From Drechslerella dactyloides (Eukaryota > Ascomycota > Orbiliomycetes > Orbiliales > Orbiliaceae): 64,000 bases of DNA. The DNA is taken from assembly GCA_020064725.1 (NCBI GenBank), contig JAGTWJ010000003.1, positions 2,418,001 to 2,482,000 of the forward strand, read 5' to 3'. The position numbers were made by a program, and so were the translations under genes. This document shows, piece after piece, positions 1-11,593 of the stretch (the first letter of the stretch is position 1; the number at the start of each line of letters is the position of its first letter). The notes beneath the pieces were generated by a model. It worked only from the letters and a program-made list of their open reading frames with translations, had not been told where the DNA came from and did not search any database.

Positions 1-2739
1 CATACTGTGTGACTTCAAAAATATATGGAGTCCCTGTAAACCAGTAGGGATACTTCTTCTTCGTGACGATAGACACCACCTTGATACCCGGCAGAGTAAT
101 ATAAGAGACGCGCTTGGTATTGCCGTCCTTGGAGTCGACCAGGTTGAGGTGCAGCACGAATTCGGCCAGAACGGGCATCTTGTCAATGTCCGGAACAGCT
201 TGGCCGATGGTCAATTCGATTTCGTAGGCGACGTTTGCCTCGAGATCAACCAACTTGAGATCCAGCGGTGTCCTCTTCTTCATGACCCGTGTCGTTTCTT
301 CAGTCGTTCTGGGAAGTCTCAGCCAGCGGCGTGCACTAACACGGTACTCTCCGGTCTTGGGGGACTTCTCAAACTCGACTTCAAGCTTGATCTCCACCGG
401 AGGGTCTGGCTTTCGAGTGACGACCAGGTACATCGAAGATGAATAGACCGGCTCCATGCGTCCTTCTGCGTCTCTTACTTCATACGGACTGGCGGGATGG
501 AATAAATCGGTGCGCATCTCACACAGGTTCAGAAGACGCTCACCAACCGCAGGCGAGCCAACCCTACATAGCACGCAGCAATTGTTAGCGTCGTACCAGA
601 GTAACATCATTGACTGGTAACTTACTGTCTGAAAATCTCTCCGCGTGCCATTGCAACTCGCAGCATCTCAATGAATTCTTCTAGCCCATGTCGAAGGAAC
701 CTCGGACGTCTGTATCCGAAGAGAATGAATGTTCCGAAATAGATGCGGAACTTCGCAAACATGCGAAGATAGAACAAATCTTTGAGAGTCATATCGAGAG
801 CGGATTTCATAAATGATTCGTTCGCCAGTGTCAAGATGTCATGTCTCGATGTCCAGTTCTTATGTTGTTGACAGCTGCCATCGTCTCCCAGATACAGCTG
901 GACCCCAACGGAGTCCTTCTCAGGCTTGAAAGAAACCGGGAGATTGCTGAGCTCGTGATCCTTGTCGAACAAGACCTGCGGCTGGAAAAGCTTCGGCGGG
1001 ATGGCCAATGTGATGCCAATCGAGGCCCTGTTTCGAGCGGCAACCTCGCAGAAGACAACGTAGATGCGGTCCAAGGCTTTCTGGATCGATTCTTGGTCGT
1101 ATCCGAGAACCCTGAAGCAATGCCTCTTGGAAGAGTATACAATGTACACACCGACTTCCAATCTGATAGGGTCCAATGATTCGTAGTTCATTCCCAGAAC
1201 CTCCGCGGGGCTGACCTCCGACTGGGGCCAAGCAAACACGCCAGTGTAAGGGAACACCTCATTCGGATCTGGAAAGCTCCTGAACCGACCCTTCTCCTCT
1301 CTTTCTTTCTCTTCTTTGGTGGCAGCATCGCGGTGGCGTTTATCTGGGATTGCTTTCACTTTAGCCCAGTTCAAGGACTTCTTCGCTGCCGACTGGGCGC
1401 TTTTGTCCGCATGCTTGTTGAGGTACACCAGATATTCCTTTGCGCGGTCTACCGCCTCGGGTGTCCCCCAGATTCGAATCCTCTATTCAATAGTCAGCGA
1501 AAGGTTATTGTCCAGCTCGCTTTACAGTCTGTGCTTACGTTGAAGCGGATAGTCTTCTTCGCATCGGCCCAATCCTGGGGTTCATCCTGAGGAAACTTCA
1601 TGTGCGTGCCAGTTAGCTCAGCGATGGCGTTGATGTGATGGCGGTCTGCCCCCATGATCCCACTTTCGACGTCGACGATTTCTTTCTTCTCATTCTTCCC
1701 CTTGTGTTTATCATTAGCATTGAAGCGCTCGTTGCGAGTGGGTTGTTTCTCTTCCTTTTTGGCATCTTTGTTCGTCGTGGGGAATAGATAGTAGGCTTCA
1801 TTCACAGCCCAGTTAGATCAGTCATTCTCGCGCAATATGATGCGGGGGACATCCTACCGGTAGGTTCACGGTCATGCTGGCGAGCAAGCCTATCTCCGTC
1901 GTTCAACTTCCGGGTATCGTGGGCAGGTCCTTCGAGCTGCTTTCTCGGAGGTGGCCGGTTCTCAGCTCCACGTTGTTGTTGTTTGAATTTTCCCGGGCCT
2001 GGTGGCCTTTGAGGTCTGCTCTGCTGTTGATTTGCGAGCTTCTGTTGCAGCCTCCTTTGGGCCAAATGATCCCCCCACGTATGGAAGAGACCATTCTCCG
2101 GCCTTCTCTGCAGAGCAGCAGGTGCTTGCGCTGCTGTGCGAGGTGCTGGTGAGGCGCGAGGGGTGTCATCAAAATTGCCGGTGGTGAGACCCGTAGTGCG
2201 GATTCCCGTCTCGACCGTTTTACGGATCTCTTCCTCATTCATATAGAGATTCCGGATCCACCTGGCGAGAGAAAACACGTTAGAACTTGTTCAGGCACAC
2301 TGCGTGATATGACGATCAACCTACGTGTCGATCTCGAGCTTCTGCTCCTCGCCTATTGGGGGCCCTGGGGGCACAGGTGTTATCTGCGAGGCTACATTCT
2401 TTGGGGGTGGACGTTGCGGTGGTGGCCCCTGACCCGGTGATGGCACCTGAACCGGTGGTCTCTGGCCCAGTGGTGGCCCCTCACCCGGTGGTCTCTGACC
2501 TAGTGGTGGCCCCTGACCAGGTGGCCTCTGACCAGGTGGACCCCAGATCCCGGCATTGCCAAACTCTGAAATATAGTAACGTGGGTCAGCGAACTCCAAT
2601 ACAGGGAAAACATGGACGCGTCGATGGTTGACAGCTTAGCAAGATACGGACCATGATCGCGAGAACGGCGGACACTTCGATTCGTGCCAGCGTTGGAAAT
2701 CAGATCGGACGGGATTGTGTATCGACCACCGGTAGCCAT
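1..2739 (-). CDS. KH-domain RNA-binding protein (5' part; 3' end beyond the left edge)
   Basis: Multi-exon minus-strand gene that runs off the window. Supported exons, read downward, are about 2325-2739, 1858-2261, 1539-1795, 626-1482 and 1-563. The four downstream introns (2262-2324, 1796-1857, 1483-1538, 564-625) have GT-AG ends and keep frame. The N-terminal third is low complexity, with a Pro/Gly/Gln repeat at 2360-2560 and a basic Gln-rich stretch. A KH-like segment with a GADRHHI loop (a GxxG-like turn) is encoded near 1640-1680. A long globular region without a motif I can name follows. KH domains bind single-stranded RNA or DNA. The architecture recalls the poorly characterised yeast YLL032C family, but that assignment is from memory. 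The first exon is uncertain: an ATG at 2739 opens a good frame, but the frame changes somewhere between about 2690 and 2600, so a short intron there is not resolved. Confidence 0.7.
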
Positions 2740-3340
2740 TGTCCCTGATTGATCGTATATTACCGACGATGCGGGATAAGTCTTAGAGGTGGATGATCGT
2801 GTTTAGTTGAGTAGAAGGGTGATGTGTGGATTTAGTAGATGTGGTTGTGGTGGATGCGCTGTTGCTTCTGTTGTGGCACCATATGCATGCAGCAGGCGAG
2901 CAGAGCAATCAAAAGAAGCCTGAAAACAGATGTAGGAGGAAACCAGCCGGTTTGGATTCGATCGTTGAGGGGAAGCTTGCCCAGCAAGAGATGCGAGAGA
3001 TGCGAGAGCCGCCGCGGTTAATGGAGAGAACAGATGCGTGGAGGGCGATGAGATGGAGGGACAATCGCGAGCTGGGATGAAAGCAAAGGGACATGGAGCG
3101 GTGAAAGTGAGCCAGAGCAGCTGTTGTTGTTGCGTGCTGTTGGATTGCAGGCATCGTTGCATTTTAGCCTGGCCAACACAGCTCGCCTTTATCACGAATG
3201 CACGAACGTGGTTTCGTTCAATAAAACATCTATTTCGTATATACGCTTTCCTGACGTTGACAAGGAGAAGAACACCTATAATACAATAGACAACGCTTTG
3301 GAACGCCAATAAAACATATCGTAACCTCGAATCAGCCTCT
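2740..3340. other. Intergenic: upstream region of the KH gene, downstream of ORC1
   Basis: About 600 bases lie between the presumed start of the KH-domain gene and the stop codon of ORC1, both on the minus strand. The stretch must hold the KH-gene promoter and the ORC1 3' untranslated region. Open frames here, including a 191-codon one on the minus strand, are low complexity and match no family I know, so I call no gene. Confidence 0.6.
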
Positions 3341-5865
3341 TCAGCTACCAAAGCCCATTCCTCCGACGTCTGGATCATCCTTCAAAGCAGCCTTGACTTC
3401 CTCTTCACCAATATTCAACCTCACTCGACCCGCCCGCTCTCCCCTCCTACCCATCTCCAAGCTCAAAATGCCACCGTCCGCAAGTCCTGCAGCCGCAGAA
3501 ACTAGACCTTGCACTCTCGGGAGGTCCTCGTCGCCCGCCTGGTACACCGCTGGGCGTCCACCTTTCCTCGGTGTTAGGAACATGTTATCATCTCTCCTCT
3601 CGCCCACTCTGACACCGTCTCTCGTCAGCAACAAGTCCGTGACGTTCGAGCTTGCCGCCATCCGAACAAGTCTTTCCGCGTCTTCGATAACGTCTCCCAT
3701 CACGTTCTCGTTAACGCCAGACCGCCTCATCCTTCCAAGTATCGCAGCAAGCAGAATCTTAGCGCTCAGAGGCAGGTTTTTCAGGTACATCTGCATCGGC
3801 GAGTGCGTTGCTTCGTTGATAGCCTTCATGATGGTCTGGATTGTGACTTTCGCCGGGCCGGCAGGTACAGGCGCGGCGCCTGCCTTTTTCGCCGACTTCG
3901 AGGGCGTGGGGGGAACGGCGTTCGAATTGGCTTGTTCCACCAGCTCCACCGCTCGTCTGCAAATGCCCAAGGCTCGCCTTGCGTCACCGCTAACGGCGGC
4001 CACTTTACGAGCAGCGAATTGAATCGCGTCCGACTGGACGATATTGCCCGGTACGCCCTCAAGACGGGACTCTATGATCTTCTTGAGCTGCTCGTGGGTA
4101 TATCCAGGAAAAGTGATACGGGTAAGGCCTATTTACCATTAGCTTCATTCTCCAGATGTGACATGGTTTTGGTGGGGCAAGAGAATATAACTTACCAAGT
4201 CTGCTGGAGATCTTGTTGCTCAGCGTTCTCTCAGGCAAGTCCATGGTGTTCGCGACAGCAAGAACAATCAGCCGACTGTGAACCATGCTCGGCCAATTGA
4301 AAAAGTTATACATGACACTCTGGTTTTTGGTCACCAGTTGATCCAGTTCGTCCATCAAGACAACGATAGGTACTCTCCGCGGGCTCGGCGTGCTGAACTC
4401 CCTCTCGAGCAAGTTCAAAGCGTGATTCGGCGCAACTCTGGCGGGGCCTTCGGAGTCGCCCTGGATAGCCTCCCACAGCAGGGAGTAGCTCTGGTGTGGG
4501 TCTGTAATCTTCATCCCATTGATCTCCAAGAAGATAAAATCTTCCAGCTCGTCTTCTTCGACCTGGACCTGCAACTGAGAAATGACTTCTCGGACTGTTG
4601 CGGTCTTGCCCGTCCCTGGGGTGCCGGAGATATAGATACAGCTGCCAGATCCGGTGGTAATGGCATCATGAAGATGAGTGAAGACTGTTCCAAACTCCGT
4701 TTCACGACAAGGTAGTGAATCCGGCACGGAAGAAACGTGAAGTCGGTTACGAGCGATCTGGTATGGGCTGGCAAGATGCGTAGCTGGTGATAGCGTTCTC
4801 ATCGATAGCGGTGTAAAGGTCAAAGCCTTCTTCGTTGCAATTTTGCGATGCGATGGGGTTAAAAACTTCTTCGACGGGGTAGCCTTCGCGCGAGGTGTAG
4901 TCACGGATCTTCGACGCTTTTTGTTTTTACGTGGTGTCTTCGGTACCGCGCGATCTTCATCAGAAGCGCCCTCGTCGATGTTGCTATCTTCGTCAGAGGA
5001 GGCATCGACATGCATCTCGAAATCAGCATCCTTGGCCTTCTTTGAGGATCGAGCAGCTGTTTTCTCTTTGACCCATTCCTTAAGTTTTTCGAGGTCGGTA
5101 TTCGGGCCATGGTAGAGGTCGTCCCAGTCGAATTCCTCGGAATAACGCGCGGGGCGGACATCGCACGCTCTGCGGCATAGGAAAACCTTTCCCTTCTTTG
5201 CCGATTTTGCAGGTATACTATTCGGAAATTCCGCATTGAAGGCTTTCTCGGAGAGCACTTCGGCTTTGCCATTGATCGATTCCAAAGGATTCCAGTCGAA
5301 CGAGGGTGTGATGTAAAGTTCGTACTGGATTTAAATGTTAGTATCCAGCCGTGAAACTCGCTCGGATGTAGACGCATACCGGAATATGATCAGTCCGCTT
5401 CTTTCCCCGATTCCTAACTTCGGAGTGGGTGCTGAACCACATGATGTTGGCCTGCATGTCGTCGTCTTGACCGCCAAAATCGACAGCAAGGCCAACCCAT
5501 GCTGCCTTCTTGCCATCGGCCTTGAGGAGAATTATGTCTCCGACTCTGCACTCAAAAGTGCCGCATTTGGCACCGATCGGTTTGGCCTGAGCTTCTTCAA
5601 CCTGGTTGACGGGCGAGCCATCTCGACGACGCTTTTTTGCGTTCAAGTTATCTGCAGGGGTCTTGTTCGCGGAAACAGGGCTCAAGGGCCCGTTCGAGTC
5701 GGGGTATATCCAAGTCCAGGGGACATCGTCGTCGCCTAATTCGTCGTCCGAGTCGTCTCGTTCGATCTGGCCTTTGGTTGCGCGTTTGCCGCGAAGCAGT
5801 TGGCGAGCTTGGTTGAGGCGTGCCTTCTGGGAGGCTGCTCGGCCGGGTAGCGTCCTTCCTGGCAT
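3341..5865 (-). CDS. ORC1: Origin recognition complex subunit 1
   Basis: Exons 5380-5865, 4196-5324 and 3341-4128 give 800 codons plus stop. The largest ORC subunit binds replication origins and, with ATP, helps load the MCM helicase in the nucleus. The N-terminus carries a BAH-type domain (segments VGDIILLKADGKKAAWVGLA and DWDDLYHGPNTDLEKLKEWV), which in this family contacts nucleosomes. An acidic and basic linker full of Lys/Arg/Ser follows. The AAA+ ATPase starts near residue 380, with Walker A GTPGTGKT, Walker B VVLMDELDQL and sensor region LIVLAVANTMDLPER. The C-terminus holds the lid motif SGDARRALGICRRAVEL and a winged-helix region. Introns at 5325-5379 and 4129-4195 restore ITFPGYT-type sequence after the ATPase core. 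Yeast Orc1 is about 914 aa, so the size is normal. It has an upstream region of nearly 1 kb in common with the plus-strand thioesterase gene. Confidence 0.95.
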
Positions 5866-6850
5866 TTTGTCAGATATATCGATACAATGGATACGGATTG
5901 ATATGAGAAAGTGGATAGAATATGCGCAAGAGGTATGAAAGGGGCCAGGAGACGTCGACCGGCAGGGGGAGCGGAGATATTAGATACCTTGTGCCATCGG
6001 AGTCGACACAGGAGAGCAGTAAATAGCCTTCCGGATGCAGGAATGTAATGAGGCAGGGGCTCGCGCCAGCAATAACAACAACAGCAATTAGCAGCCAGGA
6101 ACGTGTTTCTGCACGTTCTGATTGGCCGCCAACGTCGCGCAACACGGCGCCGGTGTATTTACACACATTCCCAAAGTCCGTCGACGGCAGCCCCCACTCC
6201 CCCTCCGTTTTGATGATAGTCGCAGCCTGACTCAGCTGCCATGCCGCAAAAGGGAGCGCCGGATGGAGACCTCCCCGGCGCCTGAATCACCTGGACGTCG
6301 GCCTCAAACTCGCCATGTCGGGCCGACATCCACCCAACAGTCCGGTTAGCCAAGCAGCTCGGTTTGCCGGAAGGTATGCCCCTTTAGGCATATACCTCGG
6401 CTCATCAGGTTTTGTCCCACGAACTCGACATCGCCATTGCGCGCGCAAGACACGCCTCTATACAGCCTTCATCCACCTGCAGCACGTCGCACCCTCCCCA
6501 CTTGCTTGGAATTACTCACACGTACCCACAGGTTAGACATGGAGCTCCATGGAGTTCTGCAGCAGCTCCACCACACCCAAAGCGGCCCAGCCGCAGCTCC
6601 CCAGAGTCGAATCCCAACAATTACGAATCCTAATGCAATGACGTTCATGCGGCTAACATAGCCAACTTGGCCGTCTCGCCGGCGTGTGCTTAGTCGGCAA
6701 TCGGTGCATTAGGTCGTCCGGGTGCAGAATATTGCATAGATCCTTATATCATTCCGCGCGGCTGCATCAGTTCTCGTCGGCACCGCTAGGAGCCCAGGGG
6801 TGGAAGCTGAAGCACGTCGTCTATAAAGGGAGCAGCGAGTGTCCTCCAAC
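5866..6850. promoter_or_regulatory. Shared divergent promoter region, ORC1 / FMP10-like gene
   Basis: These 985 bases separate two genes that diverge, so both promoters must lie here. A TATAAAG sequence at 6822-6828 is only about 25 bases from the downstream ATG, so it may not be a functional TATA box for that start. No supportable gene is seen, only short overlapping frames. Confidence 0.55.
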
Positions 6851-7974
6851 ATGGCTACGTTACTCTCCAGATCGCTGCTCCGAGCAAGCCGTTCTGTTAC
6901 TCCCGGCCGGTTATCTCTGATAGAGCAATCGCTGCAAGGTCAACGGATCTGCCAGAGCGCCAGCCTGCGACCCGGGTCGAGCTTTCGCAGAATAAGTATG
7001 GATCTTCAGCTCTCCTAGATTATCATTCTCAATGCGCTCGCTGACAATGCGCTCTAGGTAGCTCCCCTTGGAGGAACCAATATCAGACCCACACATACGA
7101 CATTGGCGACGGAAAGCGTAAGCATACCGCACACACCGCACGCTACCATATCCGTCGCTAACGCTCATTGTTCATTCCCACAGCCCCCGTTAAAGTCCAG
7201 ATCCAAGACCAGCCATCCTTCTTCCGCCGCGCCTTCAGACTTGCGGGACGTACCATCGGCGGCATCCTCGTCGTCACACTTGGCTCCACAATCGCCCTTG
7301 TCATCTACGAGCCCAGCATGGTTGTCGCCGGGGAAGTGCGCATGGCAACGCTGCCACAGGAAGGTGTCTCGGACGACCTGACCCTCGAGGTCGAATCCTA
7401 CATCCAGAACCACCCATACGTCGAGAAGCTACGCCAGGACCAGGGACTCACCGAGACCAGACCGCATCTTAACATCCCGCCGATGTTCCGAGTCCATACC
7501 TTGACAGGCGGCGTCCTGACCGGCGTCGACCGCATCACCGTCCCACCGCTCGTCTTTTTAGACGCGGAGGAGAAGAAATTATACTCCATCATGCACGTTG
7601 GAGACTCGCTTTGCGGCCACCCGGGAATCGTCCACGGCGGGCTGTTGGCCACCATTCTAGACGAAACGCTGGCACACTGCTCTTTCCTGGCGCTGCCGAA
7701 CAAGGTCGGCATGACGGCGAACCTAAACGTCAACTATCGCGCGCCATGCAAAGCGGGTCAGTTCATCGTCATCAAGGCCGAGACGACAAAGGTCGAGGGT
7801 AGAAAGGCGTGGGTATCCGCGCGGCTTGAGTCTCTCCCGGAGCCTGGCGCCACAGGCGACGGCAAGGTCCTAGTCGAGGCGACAGCGTTGATGATCGAGC
7901 CAAGGGTCATCAAGCCACTTATGAGGGAAGTCATTCCGAGCAAGTCATTAGAAGTCCCCAACGGTACCGCATGA
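6851..7974 (+). CDS. Mitochondrial hotdog-fold thioesterase-like protein (Fmp10 type)
   Basis: Exons 6851-6995, 7058-7117 and 7184-7974 encode 331 aa. The first exon is rich in Arg and Ser and lacks acidic residues over the first 20 codons, as expected for a mitochondrial presequence. A membrane segment of about 20 residues (GGILVVTLGSTIALVIYEPS, near residue 95) follows. The C-terminal two thirds is a 4HBT hotdog domain with the motif GIVHGGLLATILDETLAHC and the strand NLNVNYRAPCKAGQ. The nearest families I recognise are the yeast mitochondrial protein Fmp10 and its S. pombe relatives, related to acyl-CoA thioesterases of the THEM4 kind. The substrate is not known. The start was chosen because both introns then join cleanly (SSPWRNQYQTH, then DIGDGKPPVKVQ). 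Confidence 0.88.
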
Positions 7975-10611
7975 GCTGAGCGCAACAAAACGTGTATCAC
8001 TGCATTCCCCTGTTTATCCTCGTACAAAAAAAGTTGGCCGCTGCATCGTGTGTTTCTTTTGTTTGCCGCATGCCCGTCCGGCGTTTGAACGTGCTCGTCT
8101 AGAAGTTTTTTTTCTTATCGCCTGTTCTTTCTTCATTTCCAAGCCTTCTATATTCTTTAAATGGCGAGCACGATTAGTAACTTTTGATATGTTTGCGGCT
8201 CTCCAGGCTGTGGATTTCGTTGAGCACGTTGAAAACGACCATGAAGTGGTAGCAGCATTGAGCATAGATATTGTGAACGGGATAGATGCGAGAGGGCACT
8301 GGTATAATGCTTTAGAAGGATATCCAGGTCGGATGATAATAGAATACTAGATCAGCAATAGATGCATGTTTCCTACATACGCTGCAGCTCGTATATACGC
8401 CACCTATACATTGCAGTAAAGACAGCATACTACCTGCAATTCCCTGGCTCGCAAGCTGGTTCTCCGCGAACAAGACCGCCGATATGTCGCGTTGTGTTGG
8501 ATATCGATGCGTGTATCATCGATCTGAGAAGCGGCCTAGGCTCGAGAAATTCCTGTGGCGGTACCATTATCCAAATACTTGCGCAGCCACTTGACACGGC
8601 ACCACCACGCTGGACCGCGCCCACAGTCAGGATGACAGATAATTTGAGAAACGGGGAAAGTATTTCATTTCGTGACAGGAACGATCCTTTGCCGTCGATT
8701 CCAACGTCTGCTCTCGGAGTTGGCGTAACCTATTAGACTTGTATACCTTGCACAGACATTGCTTGGAAGCAGCCAAGCTGCATAGTTCCGCTTACTCAAC
8801 AACGGGTGCACCACGAACGCTTTGTCATGCGTCCTGGCGCACTGGCAGCTGCTGATTGAGCAAGCCTCAGCACGCCCAGTCAGCAACCCCTACCAGTACG
8901 TACCTTTGACTTCTGTGCATGCGTTCGCCACCGTCTAGCCGCATTGAATGCAACCAAGAACTCAAATCCGATTGGAGACGACGATCGCTTCTCAATTAAC
9001 AGTTGAAGGACTGTCGCAGCTAGTAGCTAGTTAGCTATAGCATCGGACGGCCAACCACCGTTGAACTCACGAATTATGTAAAACAGTCCTCTAAGAACAA
9101 ATACAACAGACGCAGCTCTACAAACGGCCGTAGGACTCGGGGTCGCCGTCGGCCAATTGATCCAGATATGCACCGAAGGATCAATGTCGTGGCAGATGTG
9201 GGGACTGCGATATAATCGAAATGCTTAATCTCGGTGATATATGGTGAGTTCCGCCCCAATGCAACGTGCGGGATTCTCGCCGGTCCGCTGGCCGCGTTCG
9301 AATCGAACCGAGCCGGGTAATCTTCGCATCCTCAATGCATGCATGTCGAGGAACACACATTCATGCATTCCATGTATTTATCTATGCATGTACGGACAGA
9401 CGGACATCGGAGATTGCCCAGTGTTTGGATATGCAGAGTGATAGCCTCGCCATGCACTTGCAAGCATCACATGTATCTACTACCATACAATTCTAAAGTC
9501 TGTTTCTGGATAAGTAAGCAAGCAAGTATGAACCTAAATAAGTACGCACCTTGAGCTGGACGCCGTCTGAAATTTTGCATCCGATGATTAAACGTCTAAC
9601 GGTGCCGTGCGGTTCCTCTCCTGCCAGAACAGTGGCTAGCTGGCCGATCCGCCAGATTGATCGGTAGCGTCGTCTCGTAAGCGATTAATCAGGTCTAGTC
9701 CCATGGTCCCGCCTGATTACTTTATATCCACGCTGCTGCCGTAAGTCGACACTGCAAGGCCGGGATTATCATTATAAACCCTTGAGCGATTGAGATAACG
9801 TCGCACATGTATACACGCTAGCATCCCACTCAAGAAAACTTTTTTTTCCTGGTCCGGTTCTTTCTTTCCCGTTTCATTCCAGTTCGCGTACAGTTTTCAA
9901 TGTTGCAACCATACTCTACCATATCACCTCGTCACCGTGCAGCTGCGAACAATCGACCTTGCAGATGCAAAGGCCAATTAACCCCTGGCGAGGCCAGGCC
10001 AGGCCTGCACGTACGGAGCTTGCATGTTCACTAATCGCGAGTTTCGCCGCCGCCAAGTAGCTTTTAGGACGCAAAAATCTTCACGATGCTATATAAGAGG
10101 GTTAACACAGCAGCCTTGGCGCATCTGCCATCTGCATTCTCGGTTGCAAGATGGAAGGAGCGTGTCCGGGAAACGGAAGAGCTGCGAGCTATACAGGTAG
10201 AGCTTGCAAGGTGGGGGTTACGACACGGGTTATAGAGAACTTGGCGCGGAAAGCTAAACTATCTTGCTGGGCGAGTGAGCTCTGACAGCGAGTGCCGGGC
10301 AGGTGGACGGACTGGCAGATGCGGATGGGATTGCAAATGTCAATTGATCGGATTACGAGACGCCGATATCGACTTACTGATCGGGAAGAGCCCGTCATGG
10401 GGTAATCAGTCGAATCCCCGGTTTGGCAAAGCTGGTCCAGCGGTTCGAGTCCAGTCGGCGGGTAGAACGGATGGATGGATTGATGGATGGAAGATTATAA
10501 AAAGGGCGGCGGTTGACACCAATGTCGGCAGCTCTTCTGATATCGAAGTATCGGATCACGGACAACCATCTGCTCCGCCATCTACGATCCACTCATCATC
10601 TCATACCTACA
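7975..10611. other. Gene-poor stretch upstream of the isochorismatase-like gene
   Basis: This 2.6-kb region has only short, unrelated open frames on both strands. The first 300 bases are probably the 3' untranslated region of the thioesterase gene. Several TATA-like sequences and tracts of pyrimidines occur near 9840-9900 and 10090. No tRNA, repeat family or conserved protein was recognised. Confidence 0.5.
10496..10504 (+). promoter_or_regulatory. Candidate TATA box
   Basis: TATAAAAAG lies about 108 bases before the ATG of the isochorismatase-like gene, a normal distance for a fungal TATA element. A second TATATAAG is found near 10090. The assignment rests on sequence and spacing only. Confidence 0.45.
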
Positions 10612-11593
10612 ATGAAGCTGCTCAGCGTCCTCCTCTTCGCTGTCACGGCGCTCGCCGCCGCGACAAGCAAGCCTCACGACCCCCTCGCCAATGCCAAAAA
10701 GGTCCCCTGGGAGCGGCTGGAGATAGATAAAGCGGTGCTACTGATTCTGGACCTGCAGGTCGGCCTCTTCCAGCTCGCCCGCGACTTTGACCACACCCTC
10801 TACTACCGCAACATGATGGCGCACGCCGCGCTGGGGAAAATCTTCGACATCCCCGTCGTCATGACCACATCCGCGCAGCAGGGACCCAACGGACCGCTGC
10901 CGAAGGAAATCCTGGAAATGTATCCGGACGCACCGCTCATCCAGCGCAACGGCCAGGTCAGCGCGTGGGACAACGAAGAATTCCGCAATGCGATCAAGGC
11001 GACGGGTCGAACGCAGGTTATCGTTGGTGGTATCGTAACGGATGTCTGTATGTGTGCCCGCTGGCAATGACTCTCCTCCTGTTCCACCAATGCGTGAGTA
11101 GCATATAGTACACGTGCTAAACGAATATTGGAAAAACCTGCAGGCACGACATTCCTAGCCCTCGCATTACGCCAGGAAGGTTACAGCGTGTGGGCCAACG
11201 TCGAGGCGTCCGGCACGACGACGCCTCTGATCCGGGACATCAGCAACGACCAAATGCGCAATGCAGGCGTCAACATCGTCTCGCTGTTCTACATCGTCTG
11301 CGACCTGATGAAGAACTGGAACAATAACCCCGGTGCCCTGACGGTATGCACATACACCCTCGATTGCCCTCTTCCCATTTGCGCGTTTGGCCTTTCTGTG
11401 CGTGGCGAGAAAGAAGGAAGATGAGGTTGACTGATGTTGTGTTACACAGATTCTGCCATGGCTGGACCAGTACTACCCGGCGTACGGTATGCTTGCACGC
11501 GGGCACGCGGCAGCTGTCAAGAACGGCACAATCATCCCAGGCCAGATTGAGCTGATCTCTGGCGCCGACGGCAAGCTCGAATTGGAGAATTAA
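10612..11593 (+). CDS. Isochorismatase-like cysteine hydrolase (YcaC type) with signal peptide
   Basis: Exons 10612-11047, 11144-11343 and 11450-11593 give 259 aa. A classical signal peptide (MKLLSVLLFAVTALAAATS) predicts entry to the secretory pathway, unusual for a fold normally found in the cytosol. The mature part is an isochorismatase-like alpha/beta hydrolase: the first catalytic Asp is in LILDLQVGLFQL, the mid-region reads TTSAQQGPNGPLPKE, and the nucleophile Cys is in GGIVTDVCTTFLA. The first intron falls inside the Cys codon (T|GC). Overall similarity is to the YcaC group, hydrolases with poorly defined substrates that are widespread in bacteria and fungi. Isochorismate itself is unlikely to be the substrate. 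The signal peptide is seen in sequence; secretion is inferred. Confidence 0.9.

Noticed and set aside
2803..3378. 191-codon open frame on the minus strand
   Set aside because: It overlaps the end of ORC1 in a different frame. The sequence is low complexity with no family resemblance.
8048..8350. 100-codon open frame just after the thioesterase-like gene
   Set aside because: It is most simply the 3' untranslated region. The residues are not protein-like over most of the length and no start or promoter signal is seen.
10435..10460. GGTTCGAGTCC resembling a tRNA T-loop
   Set aside because: The flanking bases do not pair to form a T-stem, and no matching anticodon or acceptor arms are found upstream.
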